From the NCBI GenBank assembly GCA_025200525.1, contig CM045761.1:45702190-45766189 (forward strand): a stretch of 64,000 nt of DNA, given 5' to 3'. Under the pieces are notes generated by a model that worked only from the letters and a program-made list of their open reading frames with translations, did not search any database and was not told the DNA's origin. This document shows, one piece after another, positions 1-11,800 of this stretch. This DNA is from Camellia lanceoleosa. Taxonomy: Eukaryota > Streptophyta > Magnoliopsida > Ericales > Theaceae. How positions within the stretch are numbered: the first letter of the stretch is position 1; every line of letters starts with the position of its first letter. Position numbers and translations under genes: made by a program.

Positions 1-2899
1 CCTCTGTTTGAGGTCCTTTACTGCCCTGTTTGCTCATTCTCTCTTTTGGGGCTGTTTTTGCATGATACATTAGCCTTACTTGTGAGCCTTTTTGGACCTC
101 GACCTAAACTGAAAAAAGTCTTGTTTTGACATCATCTTCATGTTTGATTTAGGTCTATTCTATGTTTGGGGTCATCTTCCCCTATGCATGCTTCTTTTTT
201 CCATGATTAGGGCCATACATGTGAGCATTTGCATTGGCCTTGTTTTGGCCTCTTAGCCACTGAAATCCAGTGGATTTTCAGTGGCTTTGATGCATTTTTG
301 AGCCTCAAAATCAGAGGGGGGTGACCCCCTCTCTCCTTGCTTTGTTTGATGGTCTTTTTGGCCTTCCAAAGAGGCCCTATCTTTCATGCCTTTTTGACTG
401 ATTTCAAGGCCAATTTGATGAGTTTTTGGGCAATCATATTTGATTTCCAAAGTTTATTTTGCCATGCAAAGTGTCCTTGATGCATGTGCTTAATAACCCC
501 TTGTATGCCCTTCCAAAGGAGCCCCTCATTTTTACATGCATTGGCTGCATTTCAGAGGTTATTTGGGCATGTTTTGGCATGTTTTATTTACTAATTTTTT
601 CTGGTTTGATGAGTTCTCACCTGCTTCATATACGTGCCATGTAATCCATGTTTGATAGTCAAAATTGCATGCTATGTTAGGCCATCTTGCTAGCATCTTT
701 TGGCCATGATTTGAACTAGAAATGTTCATGTTTTGGGACTGCCTTAGTTCTGTCTTTATGCTTCATGATCAAATAATGCATGTTTTGTATAGCTATAGGC
801 CAATGCATGTGCCTAGTTTTGTGTTTCGGGACCATTCCATGCATCGGGTGCCATGTTTCTATGTTTCGGGGTCATTTTGCATCACATTTCAGTGTTAGAA
901 CTTGCATGTTTGAATGTCATATTTCGTGCCTTGCCGTGCCTTAGGATCGATCCTCGATTTGCGTGCATGTGTGCACGCATCTCGAGTGCCTCATTTTCAT
1001 CTTATGGCCACTGATGTGAGTGTGGCTGAGGTCCACTCATGTTGGTATAAGTCCATCATGCATCGCGTATGCCATTTCATTTCATAGCATTGCGTATGCT
1101 AGGTTGCATGTTAGAGCATTGTGTATGCCGTGTTACATCGAGCATTGTGTATGCCATTTCATAGCATTGTGTATGCTAGGTTGTATATTAGTTGCATTCA
1201 TGCATGTCATGCATATTTCATTGTGTTTGGGGTAAGAGTTAGCCCGAGCACGGGAAACGAGGGACGTTTCGTACTCCGAGTGACGGAACGTGCCTCAATT
1301 CCCAGTCGCCGACACTCCGGATTATCCATGATGGAGTCTCGGTCTTGTTGTGTTTTCGTGTGCATTCATTCCATATTGAGTCATGCAATTCGACTCCTTA
1401 GCCATCATGCATCGGGATGCGTGATTGATGGCACGAGGATCGAGGACTACACTCCTTGAAGAGTAGTCAAGCATACATATGTGAAAATACATTGCCATGC
1501 CCCTTTCTTGCTCTCTGTTGTAGCAAATTAGAAATCGACAGTCTTTTGGAGCTTCGTGCAATATTCCGAGTTTAATTGTAAACAGAGGCTAATCGGAGCA
1601 TCACCATGGATTTCCGCGCAAGGCAACTCGAGCATGCATCATTCATCATCCGGAGCAGAGTCGAGGCAGTCCCTAGCTTGCATGCTAATTTACTGTTTTC
1701 CTAGATTAATTTGTTAATTAATTAAGATTTTGTATTTATTCGGACTGTAATTATTCATTTGAGACTGTATATTATTTATTTGGACCCTCTGAGCGAGGGC
1801 ATAATTGTAATAAGTGTGCGTGCGTGTGATGTATGTCTTCCAACCCCACGTCTTTCTCCATTTTATTTACCAACTTATGATGGTTAGATTAGGGCATGTT
1901 TCAATTAGCATACAGTATGATAGAATGATTGCACTCATTCATCTGTTTTGCATGCACCGGGCTCGGCGCATCATAACTCATTGCATTGTATTTCAATTCC
2001 AAGTTGCATACTTGTTAGTTGTAGCATTCCATATGCCATGTTTAGAATAGCCGAGCCTGCTATAGTTGCATTTTTGCATGTGTTGCATTAGGCATTTCCG
2101 TATAGTTAGGATCATGCATGATTTCTCATTAGCTTCTGTTTTGGCTTGGAGTACTCGGTAAGTTTTTATACTTTAGCATCCTTGCATGTGTGTGAGTGAC
2201 TGCCATGATAGCATGCTTACCATGAGGCTATTTGCTTATGTGATATAACTGCCTGAATGCCTGTGGGTGAAGGTTGGGTTATTTGGATTGGAACAATGCA
2301 TTGACTGTGAGTTTTAAGCCCACTAGATAATGGCAAAACCATCTTTTCTAAGCCCACCCGAGGTGGCAAAATTTGCATTTTAAGCCTACTTGCGAGTAAC
2401 AAACCATCTTTCAAAAAAAACAAACATGAAATATTTTGTTCCAATTCAGGCAATCCAGTCTATACTTGTATGCTGTGCGCATCACATAGTAAATCTAGGC
2501 TAATAACCGGAATAAGAATGCATAATGTTTTCAAAACTAGATATCATGGTTAGTAGAGGCCGATCTTTGATCGGGCGAGCGGGGGTGCTCACGAAGTGAC
2601 CTTCCCCAATCGTACCCAAGTTCCCGAGACGAGGCAATTTTGGTGATGACGGACACGTGGCCTTAGGCAACGAGTTAGGGTTTCCTAAATTTCTCAAAAA
2701 TAAAATATTTAGGTGGCGACTGTCGGCAGCAGGTCCATGTTTGGCACTTCTTTCAAAAAAATCTGTTTTCTCAAAACGATTTGCCGGATTTGGACTCTTT
2801 GGTTCAGATTAAGAATCGTGACAAATTGAGTCCTGAACTGTAGTGAGCCCAAAACGAACGGAACGGGAGTCATCCCTCCCGGGGCGTTCGAGGACGTCT
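1..2899. repeat. Probable LTR/leader sequence of a large LTR retrotransposon (partial)
   Basis: No long reading frame and no recognisable host exon is present. The sequence has a retroelement-like texture, with a TGCATG-rich first kilobase and GC-richer blocks near 1230-1330 and 2560-2900. Near 2712 it reads AGGTGGCGACTG, which resembles the LTR-end/primer-site region of big plant Ty3/gypsy elements. The block stops abruptly at about 2899, where a gag relic in the opposite orientation begins. The left end lies outside the window, so neither boundary nor a target duplication can be checked. Family assignment is inference. Confidence 0.35.
1061..1176. repeat. Short spaced repeats GCATTGTGTATGC
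   Basis: The 13-mer GCATTGYGTATGC occurs at 1087, 1116, 1142 and 1164. A related CATCGCGTATGC is at 1061. Spacing is 22-29 bp. The motif is nearly self-complementary (GCAT..ATGC). It lies inside the probable LTR/leader sequence. Confidence 0.7.
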
Positions 2900-4537
2900 A
2901 CAGGGTGGTGCTGTTGGTGCCTGGGGCAGTCTTGCCTGCCCTTCCCTTGTTCTGGCTTCATCTACCATGTCTCTTAAATGGCCATGTCTTACCAGGTTTT
3001 TTAGATGTATCTTCAGGGCTCTGCACTCCTAAGTCAGATGTCTAGCTTCATTATGGTAAGCACAGTGCTTGTCAAGGCTTCTTCCTATAAACTCGCCTGG
3101 TACCCTTGCTGGTGGCTGATTGCGGATTTTTTCCAAGATTTTGTAAATCGGAATTCAGAATACGGTTGTGACTACCTGAGCAGCCCTTAATCCAATTTCT
3201 GGTTTGTTGTAGCCACCATCACCTCGGCCTCTCTTCGGCGAGCCATTTTTCTTCTCTGGTTTCGACGCCTTTGTTCCCAGCGTATCCTCCTCGGCCCTGG
3301 CGTACTTCTTTATTCTGACCATTAATTCCTCCATACTTTTTGGCAGTGTTTTTGCCAATGATTTTGGGAGCAAACAATTATCTTTTAGGCCATTCTTAAA
3401 TCATACAATCGCCACCTCTTGGTTGCATTATGGTATCTGGTTGAATACCTCATAGTACCTTTTGGCATAGGCCCTCAGGCTTTCTTTCTCGCCAATTTTC
3501 AGAGCCATCAAGGCATCCATCCTTAATGGCTATAGTTTGTTCGTCACGAACTTGGCCACAAACATCTCAGCTAAGCCTTCCTAGGTTTTCACAGTTCCTT
3601 TCGACAACTTGTGAAACCAGTTTGATGCAATTTCTCCGAAGGATGAGGGGAACACCTTCCAAAGCAACGGCTCGTTCCCGGTGTATAACGCCATCGAGTT
3701 CAAGTACAAATCGACGTGAAAGTTGGGGTCCAACTTCCCGTCGTAGATCTGGAATCTCGGCATGCTAAACCTCTTCGGGGCTTAAAATTTGTCCAATTCT
3801 ATCGAGAATGGCATTCTCGGCTTGACCGGGGAGGTTACCTTATCATCTTGTTGCCTCCTCTGTAGGTAATCCCTTAAGTCCTCCTTGGTCCGACCAGGAG
3901 CTCGGCTATCTCCTGACTTCAGCCTTTTAGGTGCACTACTCTCAGTTTCATTGTGAGTCCTCTTCGACCTTTCTCCATTAGTTGTGTCGAAGCACAACTC
4001 CTACCTCTAAACATGTCGATGTTCTTTGGGGTCTACTTCCTTGGTGCGATGTGTCCTTCGAGATTCTTCCCTTCTTGACTCTCCTCACCTGACCTTCCTT
4101 GAAGGCCAGTGAGAGTATTTTTCGCTCCTGGTGTACTAGGCGACTATAGGGACTGTTTTCTGCCCATCTTGTCGGGCATCTTTCTTGGCCGCTGGAATCG
4201 ATGTATCTTGTAACGAGAATGGTGGCTGCATGATTTTGTTCTGCATCATGAAATTGACGATCGTTTACAAGTTCGCCAACTTGTTCGCCATTCCTTTTAC
4301 CTCATCGTCCCTCTGTAGGCATCTACCATTCCATACCTGAAGGTCATCCTCGTTGTAATACTCGCTTCGGTCTGTTTTCTTTGGTACGTCATCTTTCTGG
4401 CCAACGTCATTTCCTCCGTGATTCTGATCATGAGTCTCTTCGTTGCAGTTGTCTTCTTCGACGTCAAGGTCAACAGGTTTCCCACTTCCAATAGGAGTAT
4501 CATCCCCAATCTTCTCTTTCTGTCCGTCGTTGGCCAT
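2900..4537 (-). pseudogene. Ty3/gypsy gag relic (truncated)
   Basis: This is a broken gag polyprotein read from 4537 leftwards. The N-terminal part is acidic (MANDGQKEKIGDD...). A basic linker lies at about 3997-3782. The retrotransposon gag core follows at about 3763-3581, with FQIYDGKLDPNFHV and a WFHKL motif as in the PF03732 family. A lysine-rich stretch lies near 3373-3155. Near 3000 is a zinc-knuckle-like CAYHN..H..C segment. Several in-frame stops separate these pieces (for example just left of 4265, 3782 and 3581), so it cannot encode a full protein. Protease, RT and integrase are absent: the copy is cut off at about 2899 where another repeat begins. It starts 35 bp inside its own LTR, so orientation is certain. 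Confidence 0.8.
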
Positions 4538-4572
4538 CTATTCTTCTTTCTTTCCCACAGACGGTGCCAAAT
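4538..4572 (-). other. Primer-binding-site-like region after the minus-strand 5' LTR
   Basis: On the minus strand the LTR end CACA is followed by ATTTGGCACCGTCTGTGGG. This is the arrangement usual just inside the 5' LTR of plant Ty3/gypsy Tat-type elements, and the gag start codon follows. The priming tRNA was not identified. Confidence 0.5.
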
Positions 4573-5112
4573 TGTGTGTGTTAATTTCCGACTACATTGC
4601 CAAACTAATACTTAGCTGGAGAGCACCGATAGAATAGATTAAGCCCGAACGACCTGCAACAGAAAAAAGAGATTCCGACGGTGGTTTGTCCACTCGGGGG
4701 CACTCCGATGGTCAAGTCAATTATCTCTCAAAGATGGCAAAAGTGCTTAATTCGCTTATTCATAATACAAAAAGCGTACCTTAGACCCATGAGGGTGCCT
4801 CTCTTTTATAGCCAACACAATCTTAGTCCCAATAGAAGCTTAGCTTCAATAGACTTAGGTTTACTGCTAATCTTGGACTCCCAATAGGACTAGGATAAAC
4901 TCTCTAAGAGTCTTATCTTTACCCAAACTGAAGTCCTCTCCTATTCTAGGACTCTCGTCCCTTATCCGCTTATCCCGGATTTCGATATCTTCAGAGATAA
5001 CCTCGGCCTAGCCGAGATCATTTCGGCGTCATGACCAGGACACGTGGCACCTCGGCTGGCACTTCAGTGACACCTCGGCCACGTGTTGTCATTCAAAAAT
5101 TATGTCCCCACA
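4573..5112 (-). repeat. 5' LTR of the truncated Ty3/gypsy element
   Basis: On the minus strand it begins TGTGGGGACATAAT at 5112 and ends ...CACACA at 4573, the TG...CA ends expected of an LTR. A TATA-like CTATAAAAGAGAG lies at about 4801-4812. The primer-site region and gag follow directly. The partner LTR is missing, so no target duplication can be tested. Confidence 0.65.
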
Positions 5113-5639
5113 CTACATCATCATTATTATGTGATATCACCAACTAATAGTAAATAAATACATAGAGAGTGAACCTCACATGTCTAATGTAACTAACAAT
5201 TTAATAAATTTCATATCTTTATAGTGAAATTACTTATACTTGCATGTCAATAATAATGACATCACCGTTACATTCAAAAAATTTCATAAAATTTTCATAG
5301 ATAATATGGTTTATAATAGTCTCTTCATTTTCAATCAAAATAATCGTTATTGTTCTCATAATTTTTAAAATGTCATTGACATTTCACTCTAATAATATTT
5401 TTGTAATTTTTTTTATTTAAAATATTTTCTTTATATTTGCAAAAAAAAAAAAAAGCCCAAAATCCAAAGGGAGCACGTGACCCCCCGATCCTCACTTCCC
5501 TTCGCCACTGACAACAAATCTAATTAAGGATTAACAACAACAATAATTAAGATTTCATGTTTGGAAGGCTTGACACAATAGGTGAAAACATCATGGTAAA
5601 AAATAGGTGAAAACATTGTGGTTAACAATAATAAATTTT
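5113..5639. other. AT-rich intergenic sequence, no gene seen
   Basis: Low-complexity AT-rich DNA with a poly(A) tract near 5442-5454. A short duplicated phrase, AGGTGAAAACAT, occurs at about 5580 and 5606. No coding or RNA gene is recognised. Confidence 0.6.
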
Positions 5640-6890
5640 GGATAAATTATGCTAACAGTCCTTATAATTTGAGACTCATGTCACTTTGGTCTCCAACTTT
5701 TTAATTGTGACACATTTGACCTTGAATTTGTTCTAAATAAGAACAATTGAAGATACAATTGCTTAATTTCAATGGCAAAATCGTTAATTTAATAAAATAT
5801 AAACTAATTTGACAAATGTGGGAGCCGAATAATTAGCAGAATTAGAAGCGTACGCTTTAGAAAATAGACATTACTCGGCTCTGACCTGCACGATGAGGAG
5901 GCTAAATACAATAAATAGGCCGAGTAATTATTGAACTATGGGGCCGAATAACTAAGCGGATAGTGAGCGAAAAGTAGACCAAGCCCCGAGGCCCTAGAAA
6001 CGAGTATAAATAAAGGAACAACAGTCCAAGAAAGGTATGTAAGAACTATTGTGCTTAAACTTAGAATACAAGTAATCCTGAGTGTAGAGACTAACTTGCC
6101 TGTCGGAGTGTTAATTCCGGCACCCCCGACCGAAGTGTTTATTCCTTTTCAGGTGATTAGCAAAGGTTCATTAGCGTCCCCCAAGATCAGAAGAGTATTT
6201 CCAAACCATTTCTCCACAACAAAAATAAATGTCAAAAAAATATGTTTAAATTTTTAAAAATTATTTCTATACACTAAAGATAAAATTATATAAAATTGAT
6301 ATATCTTTTAGACATTTATTTATTTATTTATTTTACTAAATTAATTTTTATTATGTGTTGGATGATGATCATGTAAAAGGTGATTGTTTTTATTTTTATT
6401 AAATTAGTTTTTATTTTTCTAATAGTCAAATATGGTGACAACTTTAATATCATTATTAAACCAATCCATTAAATTAAAAAATTCAAAACTAAAAAATTTC
6501 ACATATTAAATATATTGATTACACATTAAAATTCTAACAATCACCTATTACATAATCATCATTCAAACACATAGTAAAAATTAATTTAGTAAAATAAATA
6601 AATAAATAAATAAATATTTAAAAAATTTATCAATTTTACATAATTTTATCTTTTGTGGATAAAAATAATTTTTAAAAATTCTAAAATGTTTTTTTGATAT
6701 TTATTTTTGTCAAATTAGTTTATATTTTATCAAATTGATGATTTTGCCGTTCAAATTAAGCTATAATATTTTCAATTATTTTTATTTGAAACAAGATTCA
6801 AAATTCAGGGTTAAATGTTTCACAATTGAAAAGTCAAGAATCAAAGTGACATGAATCTCAAACTATAGGAACTGTTAGTGTAATTCACCC
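5640..6890. mobile_element. Non-autonomous Mutator-like element with long TIRs
   Basis: The left end GGATAAATTATGCTAACAG and the reverse complement of the right end, GGGTGAATTACACTAACAG, open an inverted repeat that stays recognisable for more than 200 bp. Flanks are ATAAATTTT (5631-5639) and ACAAATTTT (6891-6899), a 9-bp target duplication with one mismatch, as expected of Mutator-like elements. The interior is AT-rich and non-coding. The left arm is interrupted by a solo LTR. Diverged relatives lie at 35566-36498 and about 50471-51735. Confidence 0.8.
5817..6218 (+). mobile_element. Solo LTR inserted in the Mutator-like element
   Basis: It begins TGTGGGAG and ends CTCCACA, perfect inverted ends. 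It is flanked by the 5-bp duplication ACAAA at 5812-5816 and 6219-6223. Removing the LTR and one ACAAA gives TTTGACAAAAATAAATGTC. That is exactly the uninterrupted sequence of the related element near 35750. A TATA-like GTATAAATAAAG near 6003 and a U5-like CTTGCCTGTCGGAGTG near 6097 indicate plus orientation. It is a Ty3/gypsy-type LTR left by recombination between two LTRs. Confidence 0.88.
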
Positions 6891-6899
6891 ACAAATTTT

Positions 6900-7045
6900 T
6901 ATCTTTATTTTTTATTTTTGACCAGTCAAATGTAATCATAAATATTTAATGTATAATTAAAAATATTTAATTGCATAGGGTGTTTGATTATCACATTCTC
7001 TAATGTAATAGACCAAGCATAAAAAATTTCTGAGGAGATAAGATG

Positions 7046-7086
<41 letters not shown>

Positions 7087-7465
7087 TTAAAATAAACACA
7101 ATTCATCTGGGGTTCAATCAGAACATAGTATTGTCCAGGTTATTTTATTTTTAATGAGGTCCGAATGTATTTATGCTTACAAGCTAAACAGGTCCCAGAG
7201 ATAGAGATATATCAAACCAACATGGCTTGAATTGAAAGTGTCATCTTCTCTTTGTTATGTATGTGGGCTGCAAATGCCGAGCTGAGCTTTGCAATGCTCG
7301 AGCTTGGCTCGTTAACACTAATCATGCTCAAAGTCAGTTTGAAGCTTGCTAATGAAGTAAACATACATATATATATATATATTACAATACACATTTTCAA
7401 ACTTTTCTTAACCAACTCTCTGAGCAAAATATCTACAATTTGCAGTTCTGCTCCAAAAAATTTTA
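6900..7465. other. AT-rich intergenic stretch with poly(A) and (AT)n, no gene seen
   Basis: Contains a poly(A) tract of about 39 bases (7045-7083) and a short (AT)n near 7366-7382. A GAGCTTGGCTCG phrase near 7300 resembles the TIR element at 15733-16113. No gene is recognised. Confidence 0.6.
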
Positions 7466-7604
7466 GGATTGGTTTGGAATGTCCTAAAAAAATACACTTT
7501 TTGTCTTTTTACGAAAAGATATGCAGAAAAGTAGAGAGGTGATGTGATGGAAAAAAGATAAAAAGACAAAAAGATAGATTATATAGTCTATGCCAAACCA
7601 GCCC
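7466..7604. mobile_element. Tourist-like (PIF/Harbinger) MITE
   Basis: A 139-bp element with inverted ends GGATTGGTTTGGAATG and GGGCTGGTTTGGCATAG. It is flanked on both sides by TTA (7463-7465 and 7605-7607), the 3-bp duplication typical of PIF/Harbinger MITEs. It is non-coding. Confidence 0.75.
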
Positions 7605-7607
7605 TTA

Positions 7608-8807
7608 GTTTCATAAAATGTCAAATTTTAACTTGTTCGAAGCACTTGGGGGTGAAAAACAGAGTTTTTATTACCATCACAACCACCAAATTGACAATCT
7701 TTAAACAAGATTTGGTACTTTGGGAATAATGTTCCGACTTTATAAAACAAAAATTGGAAAATAAATAAATAAATAAATTCACTAGTGTAGAGCCACTTCA
7801 AGCATCCTATCCATTATTAGATAAATAAAAGGTAGCTCAAATGGTTACATACTTGGTTAACTTTACTAAGAAACATCCTAGGTTAATCACTAATCTGAGG
7901 CTATGATTAAATATAGGTTCCACATCAGAGTTGGCACAACCAATGGCCATAGACTAAACAGGGGACCCAACTTGATACAGTGAGCTTGATATTGCATTTG
8001 CTAATCTTCCCCTATTTTGTACTTTAATAATAAGCCTTGACAAGTACAAAGCAAGAGAAACAACACGTTTAACAAAATTATTAAGTTTAAATACATGGAG
8101 CCATCTTCATAAAATCATTGACCAGAGACCTAACAACAATAAGAGTTGCCGCGAGATGAAGGTGACAACTGGGGGAATAATTTACACAGAATATATCATT
8201 TTGACTAGAAATAACAAAACAAAAACTCTTTTCACACAGTCAATTAGAAATACAAAAAGAGGAGCTCCAAGTGAAAGAATGCTGTGGATGTGAAGTCAAG
8301 TTCGCGTGCCTGAGAACATTTCATAAATTTTTTTAAAACTAACATAATTGTAATTAGCATTGAAAAACTTCATAATAGAACACACATTTATAGAAGAGGT
8401 CTTTCAACATGCCTGCATATTGCCTGCTGATGTTTTCACGCTGACTGATCATGGTAACCTTTCGCTGAGGAAATTAATGATGTCACTGTGGCCTGCATTC
8501 AGTCATATGAAAACTTTAAGACTGCTACATCTCCTTGTTTTTAGAAAAACAAATAATATATTTTAGTCTAAAAGATTATTTTGTAGAGTTTCTTGGGACA
8601 ATTGTACATTCTTGTAGAGAAATAGTGATAGCTTTTGAAGAATACTTGGTTTGCTACCCCGGTTTTTGGCATTTTTCTAATACAATTTACTTCTTTCTTT
8701 CTTTCTTTCGCAAGTGGAAAGCTTGGGAGCTACCATGTCCAGACAATTCAATTAATAGTTACACCTTAATTGCTGGTGACTTATTTTTAACACGGATAAT
8801 GCATAAG
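7608..8807. other. Region downstream of RAD51B, no coding feature
   Basis: AT-rich sequence beyond the RAD51B stop codon. Its right part probably holds the 3' untranslated region and poly(A) sites of that minus-strand gene, but no cleavage site could be fixed. A short (CTTT)n lies near 8692-8709. Confidence 0.5.
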
Positions 8808-11800
8808 TTAAACCATTAAATGATTGATGCATATCAGAAAAGTCAGTGACGAACCTTGATTTTGTATTGCATTTATTTGTGGTCCTATCATCTCTACTCC
8901 AACATCACTGAGCAATGAAATCCCGGATGAAGTTATGTTGAAAGGGAATACCAGAGGAGGAGATATTGGAGATTTTGCCACCTTCATAAACCTCTCACCT
9001 GCAAGAGAAAAAGAATTTGTGATTTTCAGATTGGCAGAAATCTTAAAAGAAAATTGTAAGGAAAAATGCAATTGGCAATACACTATTATCTTATAGAAGG
9101 TTAGTCTACTCTCAAATTTGGAGCGTTGGGGGACTTAGAATTGGATGCATACAACTCAACTCAAAAAAGTCTACAGCCTCGTACACAGAGATGGGCTTCA
9201 CTGACTTTACCCAATTGAGCAATATCAAAGGCCACATCCTCCGCAAATCAGTGCCCACTTACGGTCATTGCTGCTTAATAGTAGGAGTATCTTCAACTTT
9301 GATGCAATTCTTAAAAAAGCATTCATATGTCTTACTAGCTAACATGAGCAAACCAGCTCAAGATACTACTCCCTTATTTTGACTACAAAACTGTTCAAAA
9401 TGTTTCTTTTCTGTTTTTTGCCCTTATTTTGATAAAATTTAACATGTTTCATAATGGCTCAACGCCCAATTAACAAATTCGTAGTTGATGTGTACATCAA
9501 TCATATAACACCCTGAAAACACATCTCAATTTTCCAATATACATAGTATTGACACTCTACTCCACTGCCTTGGCTCTCTCCTCCATCTCTGGTGATCTGA
9601 AAGTCCTTAGAGGACCGCCTAATTCGCTAGCTAATAGTACATCGGAAGTGTCACCGGTTCAACTCTCTTTCACTAAAGTTCCTGCCCCTCCAGGAGAGTT
9701 ACAACTGTAACAATCTGGCCATTTCCAAAATCTCCCCAATAAAGGATTCCTTCTCATATTCAACAAAACACCAGTTTTAAAACCTTACTTGAATAGGAAT
9801 GAACATAAGTTTTTTAGAGAACACACTTTAAACTGAGACACCATCACAATCTACTTGAAAGCAGAAGATCCCAATAGTCCCCATGGAGCAAATTCTTAAT
9901 ACATGCATGAGCAGTGTGATATCATTTTATGTCAAGGAAAGTGGCAGTCACCAACCTGATTTAGCTTCCAGCACAAGGCGAATAGTGACAGCATGAGACC
10001 AGTGAATCCCTAAAGCTGGAACAAGATGAGAATCAAATCTTGCGGATTCCTCTATGGTGTCATCCCTGCTCCGCACTGCACAGATGAATTAATTGTCTTA
10101 CTACGGGGGCAAAAGATTTCACAAACTAATTATGCTATGATACCTTGGAAAGCGTACTGGGAGATTTCATCACTGCATTGAGATCTAACTTGGTTAGTCA
10201 CCACTACGGGAATTCGTGAAAATTCTGCAAGAGACCTAAACACAACAGATAAAGAAGTATCTCTTGAGGAGCGCGGACAAACCATCCATAGCGAAGAAGT
10301 TTCACAAAACAAAGATAAGAGTTCAGAATATAACAGTTCTCACTTGATAAACGAAATATGCCAACCCAATGAATGTTGTCTCGGAGGTCCTTGCTCAAAT
10401 TCCCTGAACAGAGAGTATGGTGAATATGTTGCTTAAACAGAAACACAAGCCAGAGGAAAAGGATATGTTGCATTAGAATTTCTTGTTTAAAATGTGTAAA
10501 AAATGCACTGTTTTTGCATAAAATGGGAGATCCATACCAAAGTTGCATGGGTGTTGTTTAAAGAATGGATGTTTAATACTATGGTACATGAGTTCATGCA
10601 ACTAAATTTTTAGTGGATATGGACAACTTTCTTTTAAACTCTTTTAGCAGTTGAAATCAAGAGGGTAAATTTATTATAAAAAAATGTAGGACTTTCTACA
10701 CAAGCAACATACTGGTAAATGAATTTGTGCAGTGGACGAGATCCTTATATTATTAATCAGATAGAACAGCCATATCTAGTAGATGCAATGCAAATAACAC
10801 ATCTTGTAATCAGCCTTTATTGCATAGCTAGAACTAACCCCAAACAGTGAAAAATTAGATCCAAACATGAAATCTGTGTGCTCTGACTAATCCAATGAAC
10901 TTGGATTGATAGTCTATCACTTCATCAAGTTGGCTCCAAAAGTGATATAAACCATCTCCAAAAGCATTTACTTCTGAACTCTCATCAATTTATTCATTCC
11001 TAGTTCTATCCTCGCCCAATTTATAAAATATCCATCTCAACATTCCCATTATGGCCATGCTAGTTTATGAACTTGTTTTTTAGATGCCAAACATTTAATC
11101 TGATAAAAAATGGTTGAGCTTTATCAGAAGCACTGCTCCACTAGCAAATTTTAACATCGTTTTGTGTCGTTGTAAAATGTCCAACATCCAATTTCTAAAA
11201 GCAACAAGAAGCGTATAACATAACACATCCAGAAACAAAAGCAGAATGGCTAATTAATAAGTTAATACTGCAACTACACAGTATGTTAGACAATTGATAA
11301 CTAGAGTTGAGAAAAACAAACTTCAGTCAAATAGTGCAGAAGAAAGAGCTTGATCTTACCCTGAAACAACAGCTGTCATGCTATCAATGACAAGCAACTT
11401 CACTTGGTGCTGGAGGAGCGAAACCTTGATTTGCTGCAAGCTGGTGAAAAAGAAAACAACATATAATATTAAAAATTAATTGCAATAGTCTCTCAGTTGA
11501 TAAGTCTAGAAAGAGTAAGAACAATGGGCTACTAGGGTTGGTTGACTTTAGATTGAGCTTGAACTTGAGCAGGGCTTGACCTGAGAAATTTTTTTCCTGT
11601 TCTTTCATTTGCTAGGGTTTGGCCAAACTCAATCCTGTTCATGAGCCTAATCAAGCTTGTCAAGTTTGTTCATTCACCTATTCATTCTAATTTCCATATC
11701 GAAAGATATTCAATTTCAATTGCAATTACAAGATACTCCAAGAGCTTATCCATTTTTTTGTCATATCTAAAAGGCAAGGTACTTTTTTCCTTTTTGTCAC

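Noticed and set aside
1020..1561. Overlapping frames of 70-112 codons in the first 1.6 kb
   Set aside because: Repeated His/Cys/Met patterns come from the GCATTGTGTATGC repeats in a probable LTR.
10204..10548. A single 114-codon minus-strand frame as an intact exon
   Set aside because: It reads through intron 8; splice sites and family conservation show two separate exons, one in a different frame.
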